Assembly: GCA_963831645.1 (NCBI GenBank)
Contig: CAWHQZ010000017.1
Coordinates: 434,001-498,000, forward strand
Origin: CAWHQZ01 sp963831645
GTDB taxonomy: Bacteria > Pseudomonadota > Alphaproteobacteria > Rhizobiales > Aestuariivirgaceae
Length of the DNA: 64,000 bases
Reading direction: 5' to 3'
In this document: positions 1 through 10,281 of the stretch, one piece after another
Numbering within the stretch: position 1 is the stretch's first letter
How the letters are laid out: every line of letters begins with the position of its first letter
Notes under the pieces: generated by a model
Told to the model about the DNA's origin: nothing
Seen by the model: only the letters and a program-made list of their open reading frames with translations
Databases searched by the model: none
Program-made: the position numbers and the translations under genes

Positions 1-1
1 T

Positions 2-340
2 GCCGTGCGCTTCGGCGATCTACTGTTTGTGTCGGGAACGGTTGGATGCGATGTCACGGGCGCGATCGTAAAGGGCGGCATCGAGCAGGAAACCCGGCAG
101 GTTTTTCGCAATGTCGAGGTCGTTTTGGCGAAAGCCGGCTGCACCCTCGGCGATGTACTCAAGGTCAGCGTTGTTCTTGCGAGCGCCGGCGACTTCGACG
201 CGTTCAATGCGGCGTATCGCGAAGTTTTTCCGAAAGACCCTCCCGCCCGGGTGTCGATGGTCGCCGGTCTGACGATTGATGCACGGATTGAGGTCGATGT
301 CATCGCCGGCTGTCGCAATCAGGAAACTCCGAGCGGATGA
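2..340 (+). CDS. RidA family protein, 5'-truncated by window edge
   Basis: This is the C-terminal ~113 residues of a RidA (YjgF/UK114) family protein. The frame is open from base 2, so the start lies before the window. RidA proteins hydrolyse reactive enamine/imine intermediates made by PLP enzymes, in the cytoplasm. Visible family features are the LLFVSGTVG strand, the FRNVEVVLAKAG helix, a PPARVSMV segment carrying the arginine that binds the substrate carboxylate in the family, and a C-terminal IEVDVIAG strand. It is one of two RidA-type genes here (the other is at 52878), and the two differ in sequence. Family assignment is firm; the exact substrate is not. Confidence 0.9.
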   Translation, partial: AVRFGDLLFVSGTVGCDVTGAIVKGGIEQETRQVFRNVEVVLAKAGCTLGDVLKVSVVLASAGDFDAFNAAYREVFPKDPPARVSMVAGLTIDARIEVDVIAGCRNQETPSG

Positions 341-492
341 ACCGGGCGCTCGCCGACCTGTTGCCCGCAAGCTTGCCTCGGACAGCAGATTCGTTTATGT
401 GGCAATGCCTGCCGAACGAGGATCCACGCCGTATGGCGCAAAAAGTTGCCATTCATACCGGAGTGTCCGCCGGTGCAACCGCCGGCCGTGGA

Positions 493-537
493 ATGCTGCA
501 GCCGTCCATTCTCGCCCTTCTTCTTAGTTGCCCCTGA
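493..537 (+). CDS. Candidate leucine-rich leader peptide of leuA (14 aa)
   Basis: A short frame reads M-L-Q-P-S-I-L-A-L-L-L-S-C-P-stop. Five of its 14 residues are leucine, including three consecutive CTT codons at 517-525, and it lies 111 bp before leuA. Its stop codon (535-537) sits inside the ascending arm of a strong hairpin (531-573). This is the layout of a transcription/translation attenuator leader, where ribosome stalling at Leu codons changes folding downstream. Only a weak GTGGA stands upstream of the ATG. The frame also stays open further upstream to 337, but that extension has no visible ribosome site. The role is inferred from composition and position. Confidence 0.55.
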   Translation: MLQPSILALLLSCP

Positions 538-573
538 TGATCGGCCGTCTCCCAGTGGACGGGTCGTCAGGGG
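531..573 (+). promoter_or_regulatory. Leader hairpin 1 of the leuA attenuator candidate
   Basis: An outer stem pairs 531-540 with 564-573 (ten pairs, one G-T). An inner stem pairs CCGTC 545-549 with GACGG 558-562 around an 8-base loop. The ascending arm overlaps the last codon and stop of the leader peptide, so a ribosome completing or stalling in the peptide would be expected to affect its formation. No T-run follows, so it is not a textbook terminator. Confidence 0.5.
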
Positions 574-603
574 ATGCCGGTTTCAGCCAGGTAAGAAGAT
601 CAT

Positions 604-642
604 AGGGCCGTTGAGCGATCCGGCCCTGACGAAAAAAGGGCC
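604..642 (+). promoter_or_regulatory. Mutually exclusive hairpins in front of leuA start
   Basis: Three complementary segments are present: AGGGCCG 604-610, CGGCCCT 621-627 and AGGGCC 637-642. The middle one can pair with the first (7 bp, 10-base loop) or with the third (6 bp, 9-base loop). The third segment overlaps the purine stretch that would serve as leuA Shine-Dalgarno, 7-12 bases before the ATG at 649. A switch between the two pairings could expose or hide the ribosome site. The pairing potential is directly visible; its use in leucine control is inferred. Confidence 0.5.
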
Positions 643-648
643 AGTTTC

Positions 649-2259
<1,611 letters not shown>

Positions 2260-2271
2260 ACCAATATAAGA

Positions 2272-2302
2272 CGTCATGGCCAGGTCGAGCTCGGCCATGA
2301 CG
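2272..2302 (+). terminator. Hairpin between leuA and the convergent lyase gene
   Basis: A perfect 10-bp inverted repeat, CGTCATGGCC (2272-2281) and GGCCATGACG (2293-2302), with an 11-base loop starts 13 bases after the leuA stop. Downstream sequence is only mildly T-rich (GTGGTTGTTG). It lies between converging genes, so it may serve both. Confidence 0.55.
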
Positions 2303-2323
2303 GTGGTTGTTGAGGCGGCAAGC

Positions 2324-3350
2324 TCAAGGCACGGGCGTCGTTATCGATTTGTCGCAGCTCGCGACATTCTCCGAGACACATACTTCGTCAACCAGCAGAT
2401 TGGCACTCTTCGGCATCTGATCCCGGTAGTGGCCGAACTTGAACTTGATGTAGTTCGGGAAGGGCGCGTAGGCCGGAACGGCGCCCACCGCACGAACGAT
2501 GAACTGCCCATTGGCGTAGACATCGAACGAGGTGCCCTTGTTGCCGTCTGCACTCACCAGATATGTCATCCGCACCCAATCTTCTTTCGGATCCGGGAGT
2601 TCCGGAATGGTCTTGCCGAGTGCGAGCAGGCGGACATTCCTAGTTTTGATGCAGGATTTGTGTTGCGGGTCAAGGCACTGTAGCGGTTCAACTTCCTCCA
2701 GTTTTTGCGAGAGTTTGGGTTTTTTCATCTTCGCGTCGGGATCCCCCGGAGCCTTCGCGATCATGCAGCGGCACAGGCCGTCCTCAACGGTCACGTGAAG
2801 CACGCCGTTGTCGAAACGCTGGGCCAGGATCGGACTTGGATCGGAACCTTTCTTGTAGATATCGTATTTCCACTGCGCGGTAATCCAGCGGACCGAACCA
2901 CATTGGGGGATACTTGTGGCCTCCGGCACCTTCCAGCTTGAATCGAATGCTGTACCAGTGGGCCTCGCTCGCCGGATGGAACTTCTTGCAGTCTTTGAAC
3001 CGAAGCTCATTGCGTTGCTTCTCGGGCTCGACAGCGCGCTTCGTGTCTGTTGGACAACTTTTGGCTTGGGGAATGAAACTTACGCCAAGCGGCGCGTCCT
3101 CTATCCGGACGCCGTAACATGATTTACAGTCTGATTCGGGATTGTCGGTGTGCTTGTCGATCTGATTGCGGAGAAAAGCCACCGCTTTGTCCTTGCCGAA
3201 AGTCAAAAGGCGGGTTTTGACCTGGCAGGTGTCCCAACGCTTCGTGTCGAGCGGTTTCTGGTCAAAATTGTCGCGATCGTTCGCGGCCACGGCGGGCAGG
3301 ATCATGACAGCGGCCATTAGGACGGGCGCAAATATATGCCGCGTTGACAT
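2324..3350 (-). pseudogene. Secreted polysaccharide lyase-like protein, frameshifted
   Basis: Two overlapping minus-strand frames join into one exported protein of about 340 residues. The N-terminal frame (3350 down to ~2905) has a signal peptide ending near VAAND and continues to LEGAGGHKYP. The C-terminal frame resumes with QCGSVRWITAQWKYD and runs to 2324. The break is at a run of five C; four would restore the frame (AAG TAT CCC CAA TGT). The arrangement (N-terminal strand, WYSIRFKLEG, WKYD, a late FGHYRDQMP segment) resembles the heparin-lyase I-like polysaccharide lyase fold (PF14099 type), recognised from memory. Cysteines are unusually frequent for that family. It converges on leuA and ends just ahead of proW. 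Confidence 0.55.
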
Positions 3351-3359
3351 CGATCCTCC

Positions 3360-5339
3360 TCAGGTCAGGCCCAGACGGCTCCGCGCCCTGGCGGTCCAGG
3401 CGCCGAGCAGACGGTCGGCGATGATGCCGATGAAGCATATCGCGAAGCCGGCGACGATGCCGCGGCCGGCATCGGCCTTGGCGAGCGCGATGAACACTTC
3501 CTGGCCGAGGTCCCGGGTGCCGATCATCGCGCAGATGACGATCATGCTCAGGGAAAGCAGAATCGTCTGGTTGATGCCAAGCATGATTTCGGGCATGGCC
3601 ATGGGAAGCTCGACGCGCCAGAAGGTCTGGTTCGGCGTGCAGCCCGATACTTTGGCAGCCTCGATCAGCGAGGGCGCCACCTGCCTGATGCCGTGATTGG
3701 TGTAGCGGATCGCCGGGACGATGGCGAACGCCACGGTAGCGATCATGGCGGTAACGTCGCCGACGCGAAACAGCATCACCACCGGGATGATGAAGCAGAA
3801 TGACGGGATCGTCTGCAGGGTGTCGATGACCGGCGTGATGAACGCCTCGAAGCGATCGCTGCGCGAGGCCAGCAGCCCGAGCGGCATGCCGAGCAGTGTG
3901 GCAATCAATGCCGATACCCCACACAGATAGACGGTCGCCATGGTCTTCTCCCAGAGACCGGTTGCGGCGCAAAAAGCGGTGAGGGCGGCGACCAGCAGGG
4001 CGAGCCTCAGGCCCGACAGCTGGAAGCCCGCCAGGGCCAGAAGCAATACGGCGGCGAGCCAGGGGACGGCTACGAAAAATGCCCGCACCGGATTGAGCAC
4101 ATAGATCAGAAGCGTGGCGCGAAACGCTTCGATGGCGTCGAAGAAGTTCACGTTCACCCAGTCCACGGCCGCTTTCCACATGGGCGCTGTCGAGATGGTA
4201 AGCTCCCGCGGCAGCTTGCCCAGCGCCGGAAGGAACAGGCTCAGCAGCGTGGTCGCGGCGAGGATGGCCAGCGCCAGCGTGACATAGGGATGGTCGTGCC
4301 AGAAGGGACCGGGCGGCCGCCAGGCAGGCGCTGTCTGACGGGCGGCAGCCTGGCTCAGGCGGTCGAGCATGATGGCGAGAACCACGATCGCGATGCCGGC
4401 CTCCATACTCTGGCCGATCTTCAGTGCACGCAGCGCCAGGAGCACGTCGTAGCCGAGGCCGCCGGCGCCGATCATCGATGCGATGATGACCATGTTGAGG
4501 GCGAGCATGATGACCTGGTTGACGCCGAGCATCAGGGTCGGGCGGCTGGACGGAATGAGAATTCGCCAGAGCTTCTGGCGCCGCGTACAGCCGGCCATGT
4601 CGCCGAAGTCGTTGAGCTCCGAAGGAACGCGCGACAGGGCCAGCGTGGTGGCGCGTACCATCGGCGGGGTGGCGAAGACGCCCGTCGCCAGCATCGCCGA
4701 GACCGGGCTGTTGCCGAACAGCAGCAGCATCGGAATAAGGTAGGCGAAGGTCGGCATGGTCTGCATGAGATCGAGCGTGGGAGTGACGAGGAAGGCGTCG
4801 ACCTTCGGGTTGCGCCAGGCCCAGATGCCGATCAGCAGGCCCATGACGACGCAGAACGGCACGACGATGATGATGAGCGCCAGGGTCAGCATGGCGCTGT
4901 CCCACTGGCCGAACAAGGCGATGTAGAGAAGGCACCCGCCGCCGAGTGCCGCGAGCCTCGCGCCCCCGAACGAATAGCCGGCGATCGCCACGGCGGCGCA
5001 AACGCCGAGCCACGACAGCCGCGGCAGGATCACCGCCTCGGCGCCGCTGCCGATCTTGTAGTTGCGCGCGAGCACGGCGAAAGCCACATCGAGCGGGACT
5101 TCGAGCATCCGCGTCAGGCCGCGGGTGAGCCAGGTCAGGTTCACCTGCAGGAACACCATGAGCTGGCCGACCCAGCGGGCGAAAGGAATCACGGCGCCCT
5201 CGGGATAGGAGACGGCCCACGGCCACAGCGAGGCGAAAACATGCATGAGTACGGCGAAGCCGATTGCGGCCAGCCACACCAGCGGCCAGGAGGCCTGCAC
5301 CTTGAGCGGCGGAGAGTGACTTGCCGCAACCTCGGTCAC
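3360..5339 (-). CDS. proW: Glycine betaine/proline-type ABC permease, two permease domains fused
   Basis: This is an inner-membrane permease for a quaternary-amine or proline-type compatible solute. At 659 residues it is about twice the normal ProW length. Two binding-protein-dependent transport domains lie in tandem, one at about residues 130-310 and one at about 460-645. Each has the EAA-like loop (for example EAAKVSGCTPNQTFWRVELP in the second), so a single chain could form the whole channel. Its start overlaps the proV stop by ATGA-type coupling (5336-5339), and it is last in a proX-proV-proW operon. Each half carries several hydrophobic helices. Solute specificity cannot be read from this gene. 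Confidence 0.88.
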   Translation of the reverse strand: MTEVAASHSPPLKVQASWPLVWLAAIGFAVLMHVFASLWPWAVSYPEGAVIPFARWVGQLMVFLQVNLTWLTRGLTRMLEVPLDVAFAVLARNYKIGSGAEAVILPRLSWLGVCAAVAIAGYSFGGARLAALGGGCLLYIALFGQWDSAMLTLALIIIVVPFCVVMGLLIGIWAWRNPKVDAFLVTPTLDLMQTMPTFAYLIPMLLLFGNSPVSAMLATGVFATPPMVRATTLALSRVPSELNDFGDMAGCTRRQKLWRILIPSSRPTLMLGVNQVIMLALNMVIIASMIGAGGLGYDVLLALRALKIGQSMEAGIAIVVLAIMLDRLSQAAARQTAPAWRPPGPFWHDHPYVTLALAILAATTLLSLFLPALGKLPRELTISTAPMWKAAVDWVNVNFFDAIEAFRATLLIYVLNPVRAFFVAVPWLAAVLLLALAGFQLSGLRLALLVAALTAFCAATGLWEKTMATVYLCGVSALIATLLGMPLGLLASRSDRFEAFITPVIDTLQTIPSFCFIIPVVMLFRVGDVTAMIATVAFAIVPAIRYTNHGIRQVAPSLIEAAKVSGCTPNQTFWRVELPMAMPEIMLGINQTILLSLSMIVICAMIGTRDLGQEVFIALAKADAGRGIVAGFAICFIGIIADRLLGAWTARARSRLGLT

Positions 5340-6460
5340 CGGCGCTGGGCTCCGTCGCCTCCAGCCAGCAGATCGATGACGGCTTCCGGCGTGATCATGC
5401 CCACAGCGCCCCCCGCGTCGTCGACCACCATGAACGGCTCCCGGGCGGCGACGATGCGGCTTGCGAAGCTGGCGATCTTGGCGTCGGCCCTGACTTTCAC
5501 CGCCGGCGCTTTCAGCGGCCGCAAAAGCGGCTCGGCCAGACGGCCGGCGGACATGACCTTGGCTCGCGGTACGTCGCGGGTGAACTCGGCCACGTAGCTC
5601 GTGGCGGGATGCAGCACCAGCTCCTCAGGCGTCCCGGACTGGATGATCTCGCCGTCCTGCATGATGGCGATGCGGTCGGCAAGCCGGATGGCCTCGTCGA
5701 AATCGTGGGTGATGAACAGAATGGTCTTGCGCAACACGCCCTGCAGGCGAAGCAGTTCGCCCTGCATCTCGCGGCGGATCAACGGGTCCAGCGCCGAGAA
5801 CGGCTCATCCAGAAACCAGATGTCGGGCTTGACGGCGAGACTGCGGGCGATGCCCACGCGCTGCTGCTGGCCGCCCGAAAGCTCGCGCGGATAGTGGCGT
5901 TCCCGGCCCTTGAGGCCCACCAGCTCGATCACCTCGAGGGCCCGCTCGTCGCGCGCTTTCCGGTCGATCCCCTGCACGGCGAGCGGGAAGGCGACGTTCT
6001 CGAGCACGGTGAGGTGGGGCAACAGCGCGAAATGCTGGAACACCATGCCCATCTTGTGGCGCCTGATTTCGATGAGCTCGGCGTCGGCGAGCTTCAGGAG
6101 ATCACGGCCTTCCAACTCGACGGTGCCGGACGTGGGTTCGATCAGCCGTGACAGGCAGCGGAGCAGGGTGGATTTTCCGGAGCCCGAAAGCCCCATGACG
6201 ATGAAGATATCGCCCTTTCTGACTTCAAGGGATGCGTCGCGAACCGCGCCGATGAGCCCCGCCACCGAAAGTTCCTGGGCTGTCGCCTTGCCGCCGCGGG
6301 CGCGCAGAAACTCGGCGGAGCGATTGCCGAAGACCTTCCACACGCCCCGGCAGGCCAGGGTCACAGGGCGCTCGTCCGCGGCGGCCAAGGGGCCCGCGTG
6401 CTTCACTGGTCCCTGCCGATGCCTGCCTGAAAACACAGGCGGCCGTGCACTGTCATCCAC
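5336..6460 (-). CDS. proV: Glycine betaine/proline ABC transporter ATP-binding protein
   Basis: This is the ATPase of the ProVWX/OpuA class. Walker A GLSGSGKST, Q-loop FQHFALLPHLTVLEN, signature LSGGQQQR and Walker B IWFLDEP are present in order, with an H-loop ITHDFDEA. The C-terminal ~90 residues (AKIASF... to GMITPEAVIDLLAG) form a reduced CBS-like module, as in osmo-sensing ProV/OpuAA. The outermost start is GTG at 6460, but it lies inside the hairpin at 6436-6469. The GTG at 6406 (18 codons later, after AGGGACCA) may be the true start. The stop overlaps the permease start. Confidence 0.9.
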   Translation of the reverse strand: MDDSARPPVFSGRHRQGPVKHAGPLAAADERPVTLACRGVWKVFGNRSAEFLRARGGKATAQELSVAGLIGAVRDASLEVRKGDIFIVMGLSGSGKSTLLRCLSRLIEPTSGTVELEGRDLLKLADAELIEIRRHKMGMVFQHFALLPHLTVLENVAFPLAVQGIDRKARDERALEVIELVGLKGRERHYPRELSGGQQQRVGIARSLAVKPDIWFLDEPFSALDPLIRREMQGELLRLQGVLRKTILFITHDFDEAIRLADRIAIMQDGEIIQSGTPEELVLHPATSYVAEFTRDVPRAKVMSAGRLAEPLLRPLKAPAVKVRADAKIASFASRIVAAREPFMVVDDAGGAVGMITPEAVIDLLAGGDGAQRR

Positions 6461-6469
6461 GGCCGCCTG
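6436..6469 (-). terminator. Intercistronic hairpin between proX and proV
   Basis: A 12-bp perfect inverted repeat (6436-6447 with 6458-6469, 10-base loop) lies 12 bp past the proX stop on the transcribed strand. It is followed by TGTTTTC, which makes it a weak intrinsic terminator or a 3'-end stabiliser. Such elements usually let the binding protein accumulate above the ATPase and permease. Confidence 0.6.
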
Positions 6470-6481
6470 CTATCGATGCGT

Positions 6482-7453
6482 CTATTGGGCCCAGGCGCGC
6501 CAGGTCGCCTCGTTTGCCGCGACCCATTCGTTCGCCACCTCCTCGATGGTCTTGCCATCGAGATCGACCTTACCGCTCAACGCGTTGAGCTCGTCGGCGG
6601 TGATGGTGTAGGCCTTGGCTACCTTGTAGGCGATCGGCCACTTGTCCTTCATGCCAGCCCAGCTGTATTTCCAGATCTCGCCTTGCGGCTTGCCGCAGTC
6701 ATACGCCTTGTCGGGATTGGTGCCCCATTTCGGGTCGGTGTAGCACTCGGGCGTGTGCTCGGGGAACTGAATCCACTCGCCCTCGTATTTGGCCGGCGCC
6801 CAGTGCGGGGAATACACCCACAGCAGGATAGGGCCTTTGCGCTGGTACGCCGATTCAAGCTCCGCGAACATCGCGGCGTCCGTCCCGGCATGGACAACGA
6901 CGAACGGCAGGCCCAAAGCTTCCGCGCGTTCATCGTCGAAGCCTTCCCAGGTAACCGGACCGCCGAGATAGCGGCCTTTCGGCGCGGTGTCCGGAGTCGA
7001 GAACGCGTCCGCACACTTCGGGTCCTTCAACGCCTCCCAGTTGGGAAGGCCCGGGCACTTTTCCTTCATGTAGATCGGATACCACCATTCTTCCTTGGCC
7101 TTGGGGCCGAGCGCGCCCAGCCGCTCGGTCTTGCCCGTCGCGTCGGAAGCTTTCATCGCCTCGCCGGCGGTGGTGTCCCAGTACTCGAGCGCTACCGTGA
7201 TGTCGCCATTGGTAAGGCTGGTGGTCAGGCTCGACAGATAGTCGGCGGTCGGATACTCGACCGTGTAGCCGAGCTTTTCCAGTATCGTGCCCAGGATTCG
7301 AGCGTTGAGATTGACGCTCGTCCAATCGAACAGCGCGATCTTGATCGGGTCGCTCGATTCTGGAACCGCGGCGGGCGCAGGGCCCGCCGCCGCAAGTACC
7401 AGTCCAGATGTCAGCAGGGCAGCACCTGCCATTCGCCGTAATAGTGAAATCAT
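6482..7453 (-). CDS. proX: Glycine betaine/proline-type ABC substrate-binding protein
   Basis: This is a periplasmic OpuAC/ProX-type binding protein of 323 residues. ATG 7453 is chosen because GGAGG stands 7-8 bases upstream and a signal peptide begins there (LLRRMAGAALLTSGLVLAA, cleavage around APA-AVP). The mature chain starts with IKIALFDWTSVN, the usual OpuAC opening. It contains a tryptophan-rich pocket (EEWWYP, VTWEGF, WVYSPHWAPAKYEGEW) suited to cation-pi binding of a quaternary amine. The cysteine pair around KCPG/KCAD and the later CYTDPKWG/YDCG segments look like disulfides. A longer in-frame upstream start at 7534 would add a non-secretory leader and is not favoured. Confidence 0.92.
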   Translation of the reverse strand: MISLLRRMAGAALLTSGLVLAAAGPAPAAVPESSDPIKIALFDWTSVNLNARILGTILEKLGYTVEYPTADYLSSLTTSLTNGDITVALEYWDTTAGEAMKASDATGKTERLGALGPKAKEEWWYPIYMKEKCPGLPNWEALKDPKCADAFSTPDTAPKGRYLGGPVTWEGFDDERAEALGLPFVVVHAGTDAAMFAELESAYQRKGPILLWVYSPHWAPAKYEGEWIQFPEHTPECYTDPKWGTNPDKAYDCGKPQGEIWKYSWAGMKDKWPIAYKVAKAYTITADELNALSGKVDLDGKTIEEVANEWVAANEATWRAWAQ

Positions 7454-7669
7454 GCATTTCCTCCAAGTTGATTGAGCAGGGTGGATTCCGACCCCGCGTA
7501 CGCAGTTTAGCACCGAAACCACGCTTTGCGGCAAGGCCGGCGAGCCGGCCCGGTCAGGCGGGATGTGTTGTGATCCGGCAGGCTCAAGCCTGGCTCAAGC
7601 CTTGTCAGGCAAAGTCGCCTTTGGTAGGACACCGCCGCCGGGCACGAGACCCGTTCCAGCATGGTGGCA

Positions 7670-7745
<76 letters not shown>

Positions 7746-7805
7746 AGCAAATCAAGCAGTCAGGCGTTATCTGGTGGAACCATTTAAGAACGCGGGTTAC
7801 TAGTC

Positions 7806-8650
7806 TAGGGCCTGTCTTCAGTTGGGGGATTCCCAAATCAGGCATTGAGTGATTCATGGGCGGTCGGCCTGAGGAGGGGCCGACCGATGCGACGTTATGC
7901 ATTACGCGACGACCAGTGGGAGCGGATCAAGGACTTTCTGCCGGGCCGCGAAGGCCATGTCGGGGGAACGGCAGAGGACAATCGACTGTTCGTTGATGCG
8001 GTTTTCTACCGATTTAGAGCTGGCGTTCCCTGGCGCGATCTTCCCGAGCCCTTCGGCGACTGGAACATCGTCTACCAGCGCTTCAACCGGTGGGCGAAGA
8101 GCGAGGTTTTCGAGCGTGTTTTCAAGCTGTTGGCGAGCGATCACGACAACGAGTACATGATGATCGACGCCACCGTTGTCCGGGCTCATCAGCATAGCGC
8201 GGGGGCGCGAAAAAAAACGGCCCGCAAGCGATCGGTCGATCCCGCGGTGGCTTGACCACCAAAATCCACGCGCTGGTCGATGCCCTCGGCAATCCGGTTG
8301 AACTGATGCTCACGCCAGGCCAGACCCACGATCTGGCGTGTGCGGAGCCGTTGATCGAAACCGCCGATCCCGAGGCGCTGATCGGCGACAAGGCGTTCGA
8401 CGCCGATCCGTTCATCGACACCCTGACCGAGCGCGGAATCGTTCCCGTCATCCCGCCCAAGGCCAACCGCAAGACCAAGCGGGCCTGCGATTTCGCGCTC
8501 TACTGCGAACGCAATCTGATCGAGCGCTTCTTCAATAAACTCAAGCATTTTCGGGCCATTGCCACACGCTACGACAAACTCGCCAGAAACTTTCTCGCCG
8601 GAGTTCAACTGGCTTGCGCTATCATCTTGCTCAACTGAATACAGGCCCTA
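7806..8650 (+). mobile_element. IS5-family insertion sequence, IS427-like
   Basis: The terminal inverted repeats match at 19 of 20 positions: CTAGGGCCTGTCTTCAGTTG at 7805-7824 and the reverse complement of 8632-8651. TA/CTAG at both ends fits the target duplication of this group. The ~845-bp length and the two overlapping transposase frames are typical of the IS427 subgroup. It has inserted 60 bp downstream of the tRNA, inside the island. Confidence 0.88.
7887..8638 (+). CDS. IS5-family (IS427 group) transposase, two frames joined by -1 frameshift
   Basis: The first frame (7887-8255) carries the DUF4096-like N-terminal domain (YALRDDQWERIKDFLPG) and the first DDE aspartate region (MMIDATVVRAHQHSAGA). 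The second (to 8638) holds the rest of the DDE core (IGDKAFDADPFIDTL, then RNLIERFFNKLKHFR with the catalytic Glu). A run of eight A at 8210-8217 is the slippery site. A -1 slip yields the well-known junction NGPQAIGRSRGGLTTKIHA. ATG 7887 is chosen over upstream TTG 7845 because GAGGAGG lies 9-10 bases before it. Both ends are intact, so the element may be active. Confidence 0.9.
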
Positions 8651-8710
8651 GTGGGTTACAAACGGCCCGATTGCGAAGTGAATGCGCGCTGTGCCCCTTC
8701 AAATCTGACT

Positions 8711-8777
8711 CCCCACCCCTCGGGGTACCCCTTAATTTTCGATGGGTCCCATCCTGCGCGCTTGATCACTATTGTGC
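8711..8777. repeat. Structured dispersed repeat, copy A
   Basis: This is the first of three diverged ~66-bp copies (others at 9999 and 10859). It contains a GGGGTACCCC palindrome, then GATGGG-T-CCCATC at 8741-8753, then a TGATCACTATTGTGC tail. The stretch 8778-8986 after it shows nothing recognisable. Confidence 0.6.
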
Positions 8778-8986
8778 TCTGGCTATACCCCTGAATGGTG
8801 AGCACCCTCGCCGTTAGCGATTTGTGGCGGCAACCCTATGGAAAGTGATGCTTCAAAGCGATCCGTGCGACGCCTTTTCAAGCTGTTGCCGATGGGCAGA
8901 AAGGGCGTGCATGTCTCGACCCGTGAAGCTATCGCGTGGGCCGCTCGGATACCCATACAGGCCAATTTTGCCGTCAGTCACGCGAT

Positions 8987-9820
8987 CTAGCCGCTCGAGG
9001 AGATTCCGTGTACCGCACATGCCGTTCGGGCTTGCGCAAGCCACGATTGGAACCGCGCAGGGATGGAGTTCAGAGACGCCTGCCAATCGACATTGCGCGC
9101 CAGCAGGACCGACATCATGTTTCCATCGGCGCGTACGACGGCGACGATCTCAAGTCCGCTGAACTCCAAACGAGATTTCAACGCTTGAATTACGGCGTCC
9201 TGGGGATTGTTGTTGTTGGCGCTATACGTCGACAGCTGAACGATCACACCCTGGTTCAGTTCTGTGATCGCCTGAGTGAATACGTCCAGATCGCCCGGGT
9301 ACATGTGGCCGGGATTTCTGCCTAGCCCATGCCGGTCGAACATGTAGGGATCGAAGGAGAAAAGCGCAAGGTCACCCGATAGTCCCAATCCTCGCCTGAA
9401 CCGATCACGCCAGTCTCCCTCAGCAACCTCCACAGCGACTGAGGGCTGTCGCAACTTTACGTCGGCTGCCCAGAGACGAAGTTCGCGCGCCGTAGTTGGA
9501 TCACTTTCGCACAGAATCAGCGACGCCGGGCCGGACCAGATGGACGCAACGAAACTCGCGCTATTTGGGTACGCCGTACCTGATGAGGCCAACGTGTTCC
9601 ATGCGAGTTCGTAGGGCGTTCGCTCGCCCGGAAGGCGATGCTGGACGCAGTCAAACAACGGGGCCGTCGCGTCTCGCTTCGGTCGCTCGTCCGCGAATGG
9701 CGCCATCGAATGCGCGTCGACGAAGTCGAGGCGCGTTGCGTGCTGACGGGTGGCGGCCATAATGTCGCAAAGGACCGAGTGTTGAAGAAGATTCCCGAGA
9801 TTCCCGCGATACACAGGCAT
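8987..9820 (-). CDS. Hypothetical protein, possible RlmJ-like methyltransferase fold
   Basis: This is a 277-residue soluble protein of uncertain function. The start (MPVYRGNLGNLLQHSVLCDIM followed by RLDFVDAHSMAPF) resembles the opening of RlmJ-type 23S rRNA methyltransferases (YRHxFHAGNxADVLKH then a D-x-H-A loop). A later SFDPYMF stands where N6-adenine methyltransferases have a DPPY-like motif. The resemblance is partial: there is no clear glycine-rich SAM loop, so assignment to that family is tentative. The gene is inside the tRNA-Lys island with repeat B about 180 bp upstream of its start, and its GC content is lower than the core genes nearby. Confidence 0.5.
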   Translation of the reverse strand: MPVYRGNLGNLLQHSVLCDIMAATRQHATRLDFVDAHSMAPFADERPKRDATAPLFDCVQHRLPGERTPYELAWNTLASSGTAYPNSASFVASIWSGPASLILCESDPTTARELRLWAADVKLRQPSVAVEVAEGDWRDRFRRGLGLSGDLALFSFDPYMFDRHGLGRNPGHMYPGDLDVFTQAITELNQGVIVQLSTYSANNNNPQDAVIQALKSRLEFSGLEIVAVVRADGNMMSVLLARNVDWQASLNSIPARFQSWLAQARTACAVHGISSSG

Positions 9821-9998
9821 GTCGCCTCGACTTCATTCTAAGCCGCGCGATACTGCACTGTTACCCGGCGGCCCGCTACTGCACAACTTCAAGTGCAGCT
9901 CGCTTACGATTCGCTCCACGCTGTCCGAATCGCCTTGCTCGAGCCAATCGCGGATGAAGGAACCAGGCATGCCTTTTCCGACGGCCCGTTTCCAACAA

Positions 9999-10064
9999 CC
10001 CCACCCCACCCGGTAGCCCTTATTTCCGATGGGTCCCCATCGTACCCGCCTATCACTATTCCGC
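9999..10064. repeat. Structured dispersed repeat, copy B
   Basis: The second copy is the most diverged at its left end. The central palindrome is CGATGGG-TC-CCCATCG at 10027-10042 (7-bp perfect arms). It keeps pairing despite base changes relative to copies A and C. It lies upstream of the minus-strand gene at 8987-9820. Confidence 0.55.
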
Positions 10065-10281
10065 ATGGGCGAAGCCCAAAGCTCCAACGTTGCGCAGGAT
10101 ACTAAGCTGCCGTTGGCAATGCGCCTGATCATACTATCTGCCATGTTTAACAGATGCGGCTCTGACAACCTGCTCGTTTCCAGAGCAGAGTTGAGTGAAG
10201 GGACCGCATCGAGTTTGCTAACAATTGCCCCTCGCCAAACCTTTGCCGGCGGGCAGGCTGATGCCGTCGCCTGTGCTGCCG

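Noticed and set aside
337..537. 66-residue gene before leuA
   Set aside because: No ribosome site and no structure in its first 50 codons; only the last 14 codons make sense, as the leader peptide.
4290..5597. 435-residue plus-strand ORF opposite proW
   Set aside because: Low-complexity antisense of transmembrane codons; no start context and no motif.
7845..8255. TTG 7845 as transposase start
   Set aside because: ATG 7887 has a GAGGAGG ribosome site and the family-typical N-terminus.
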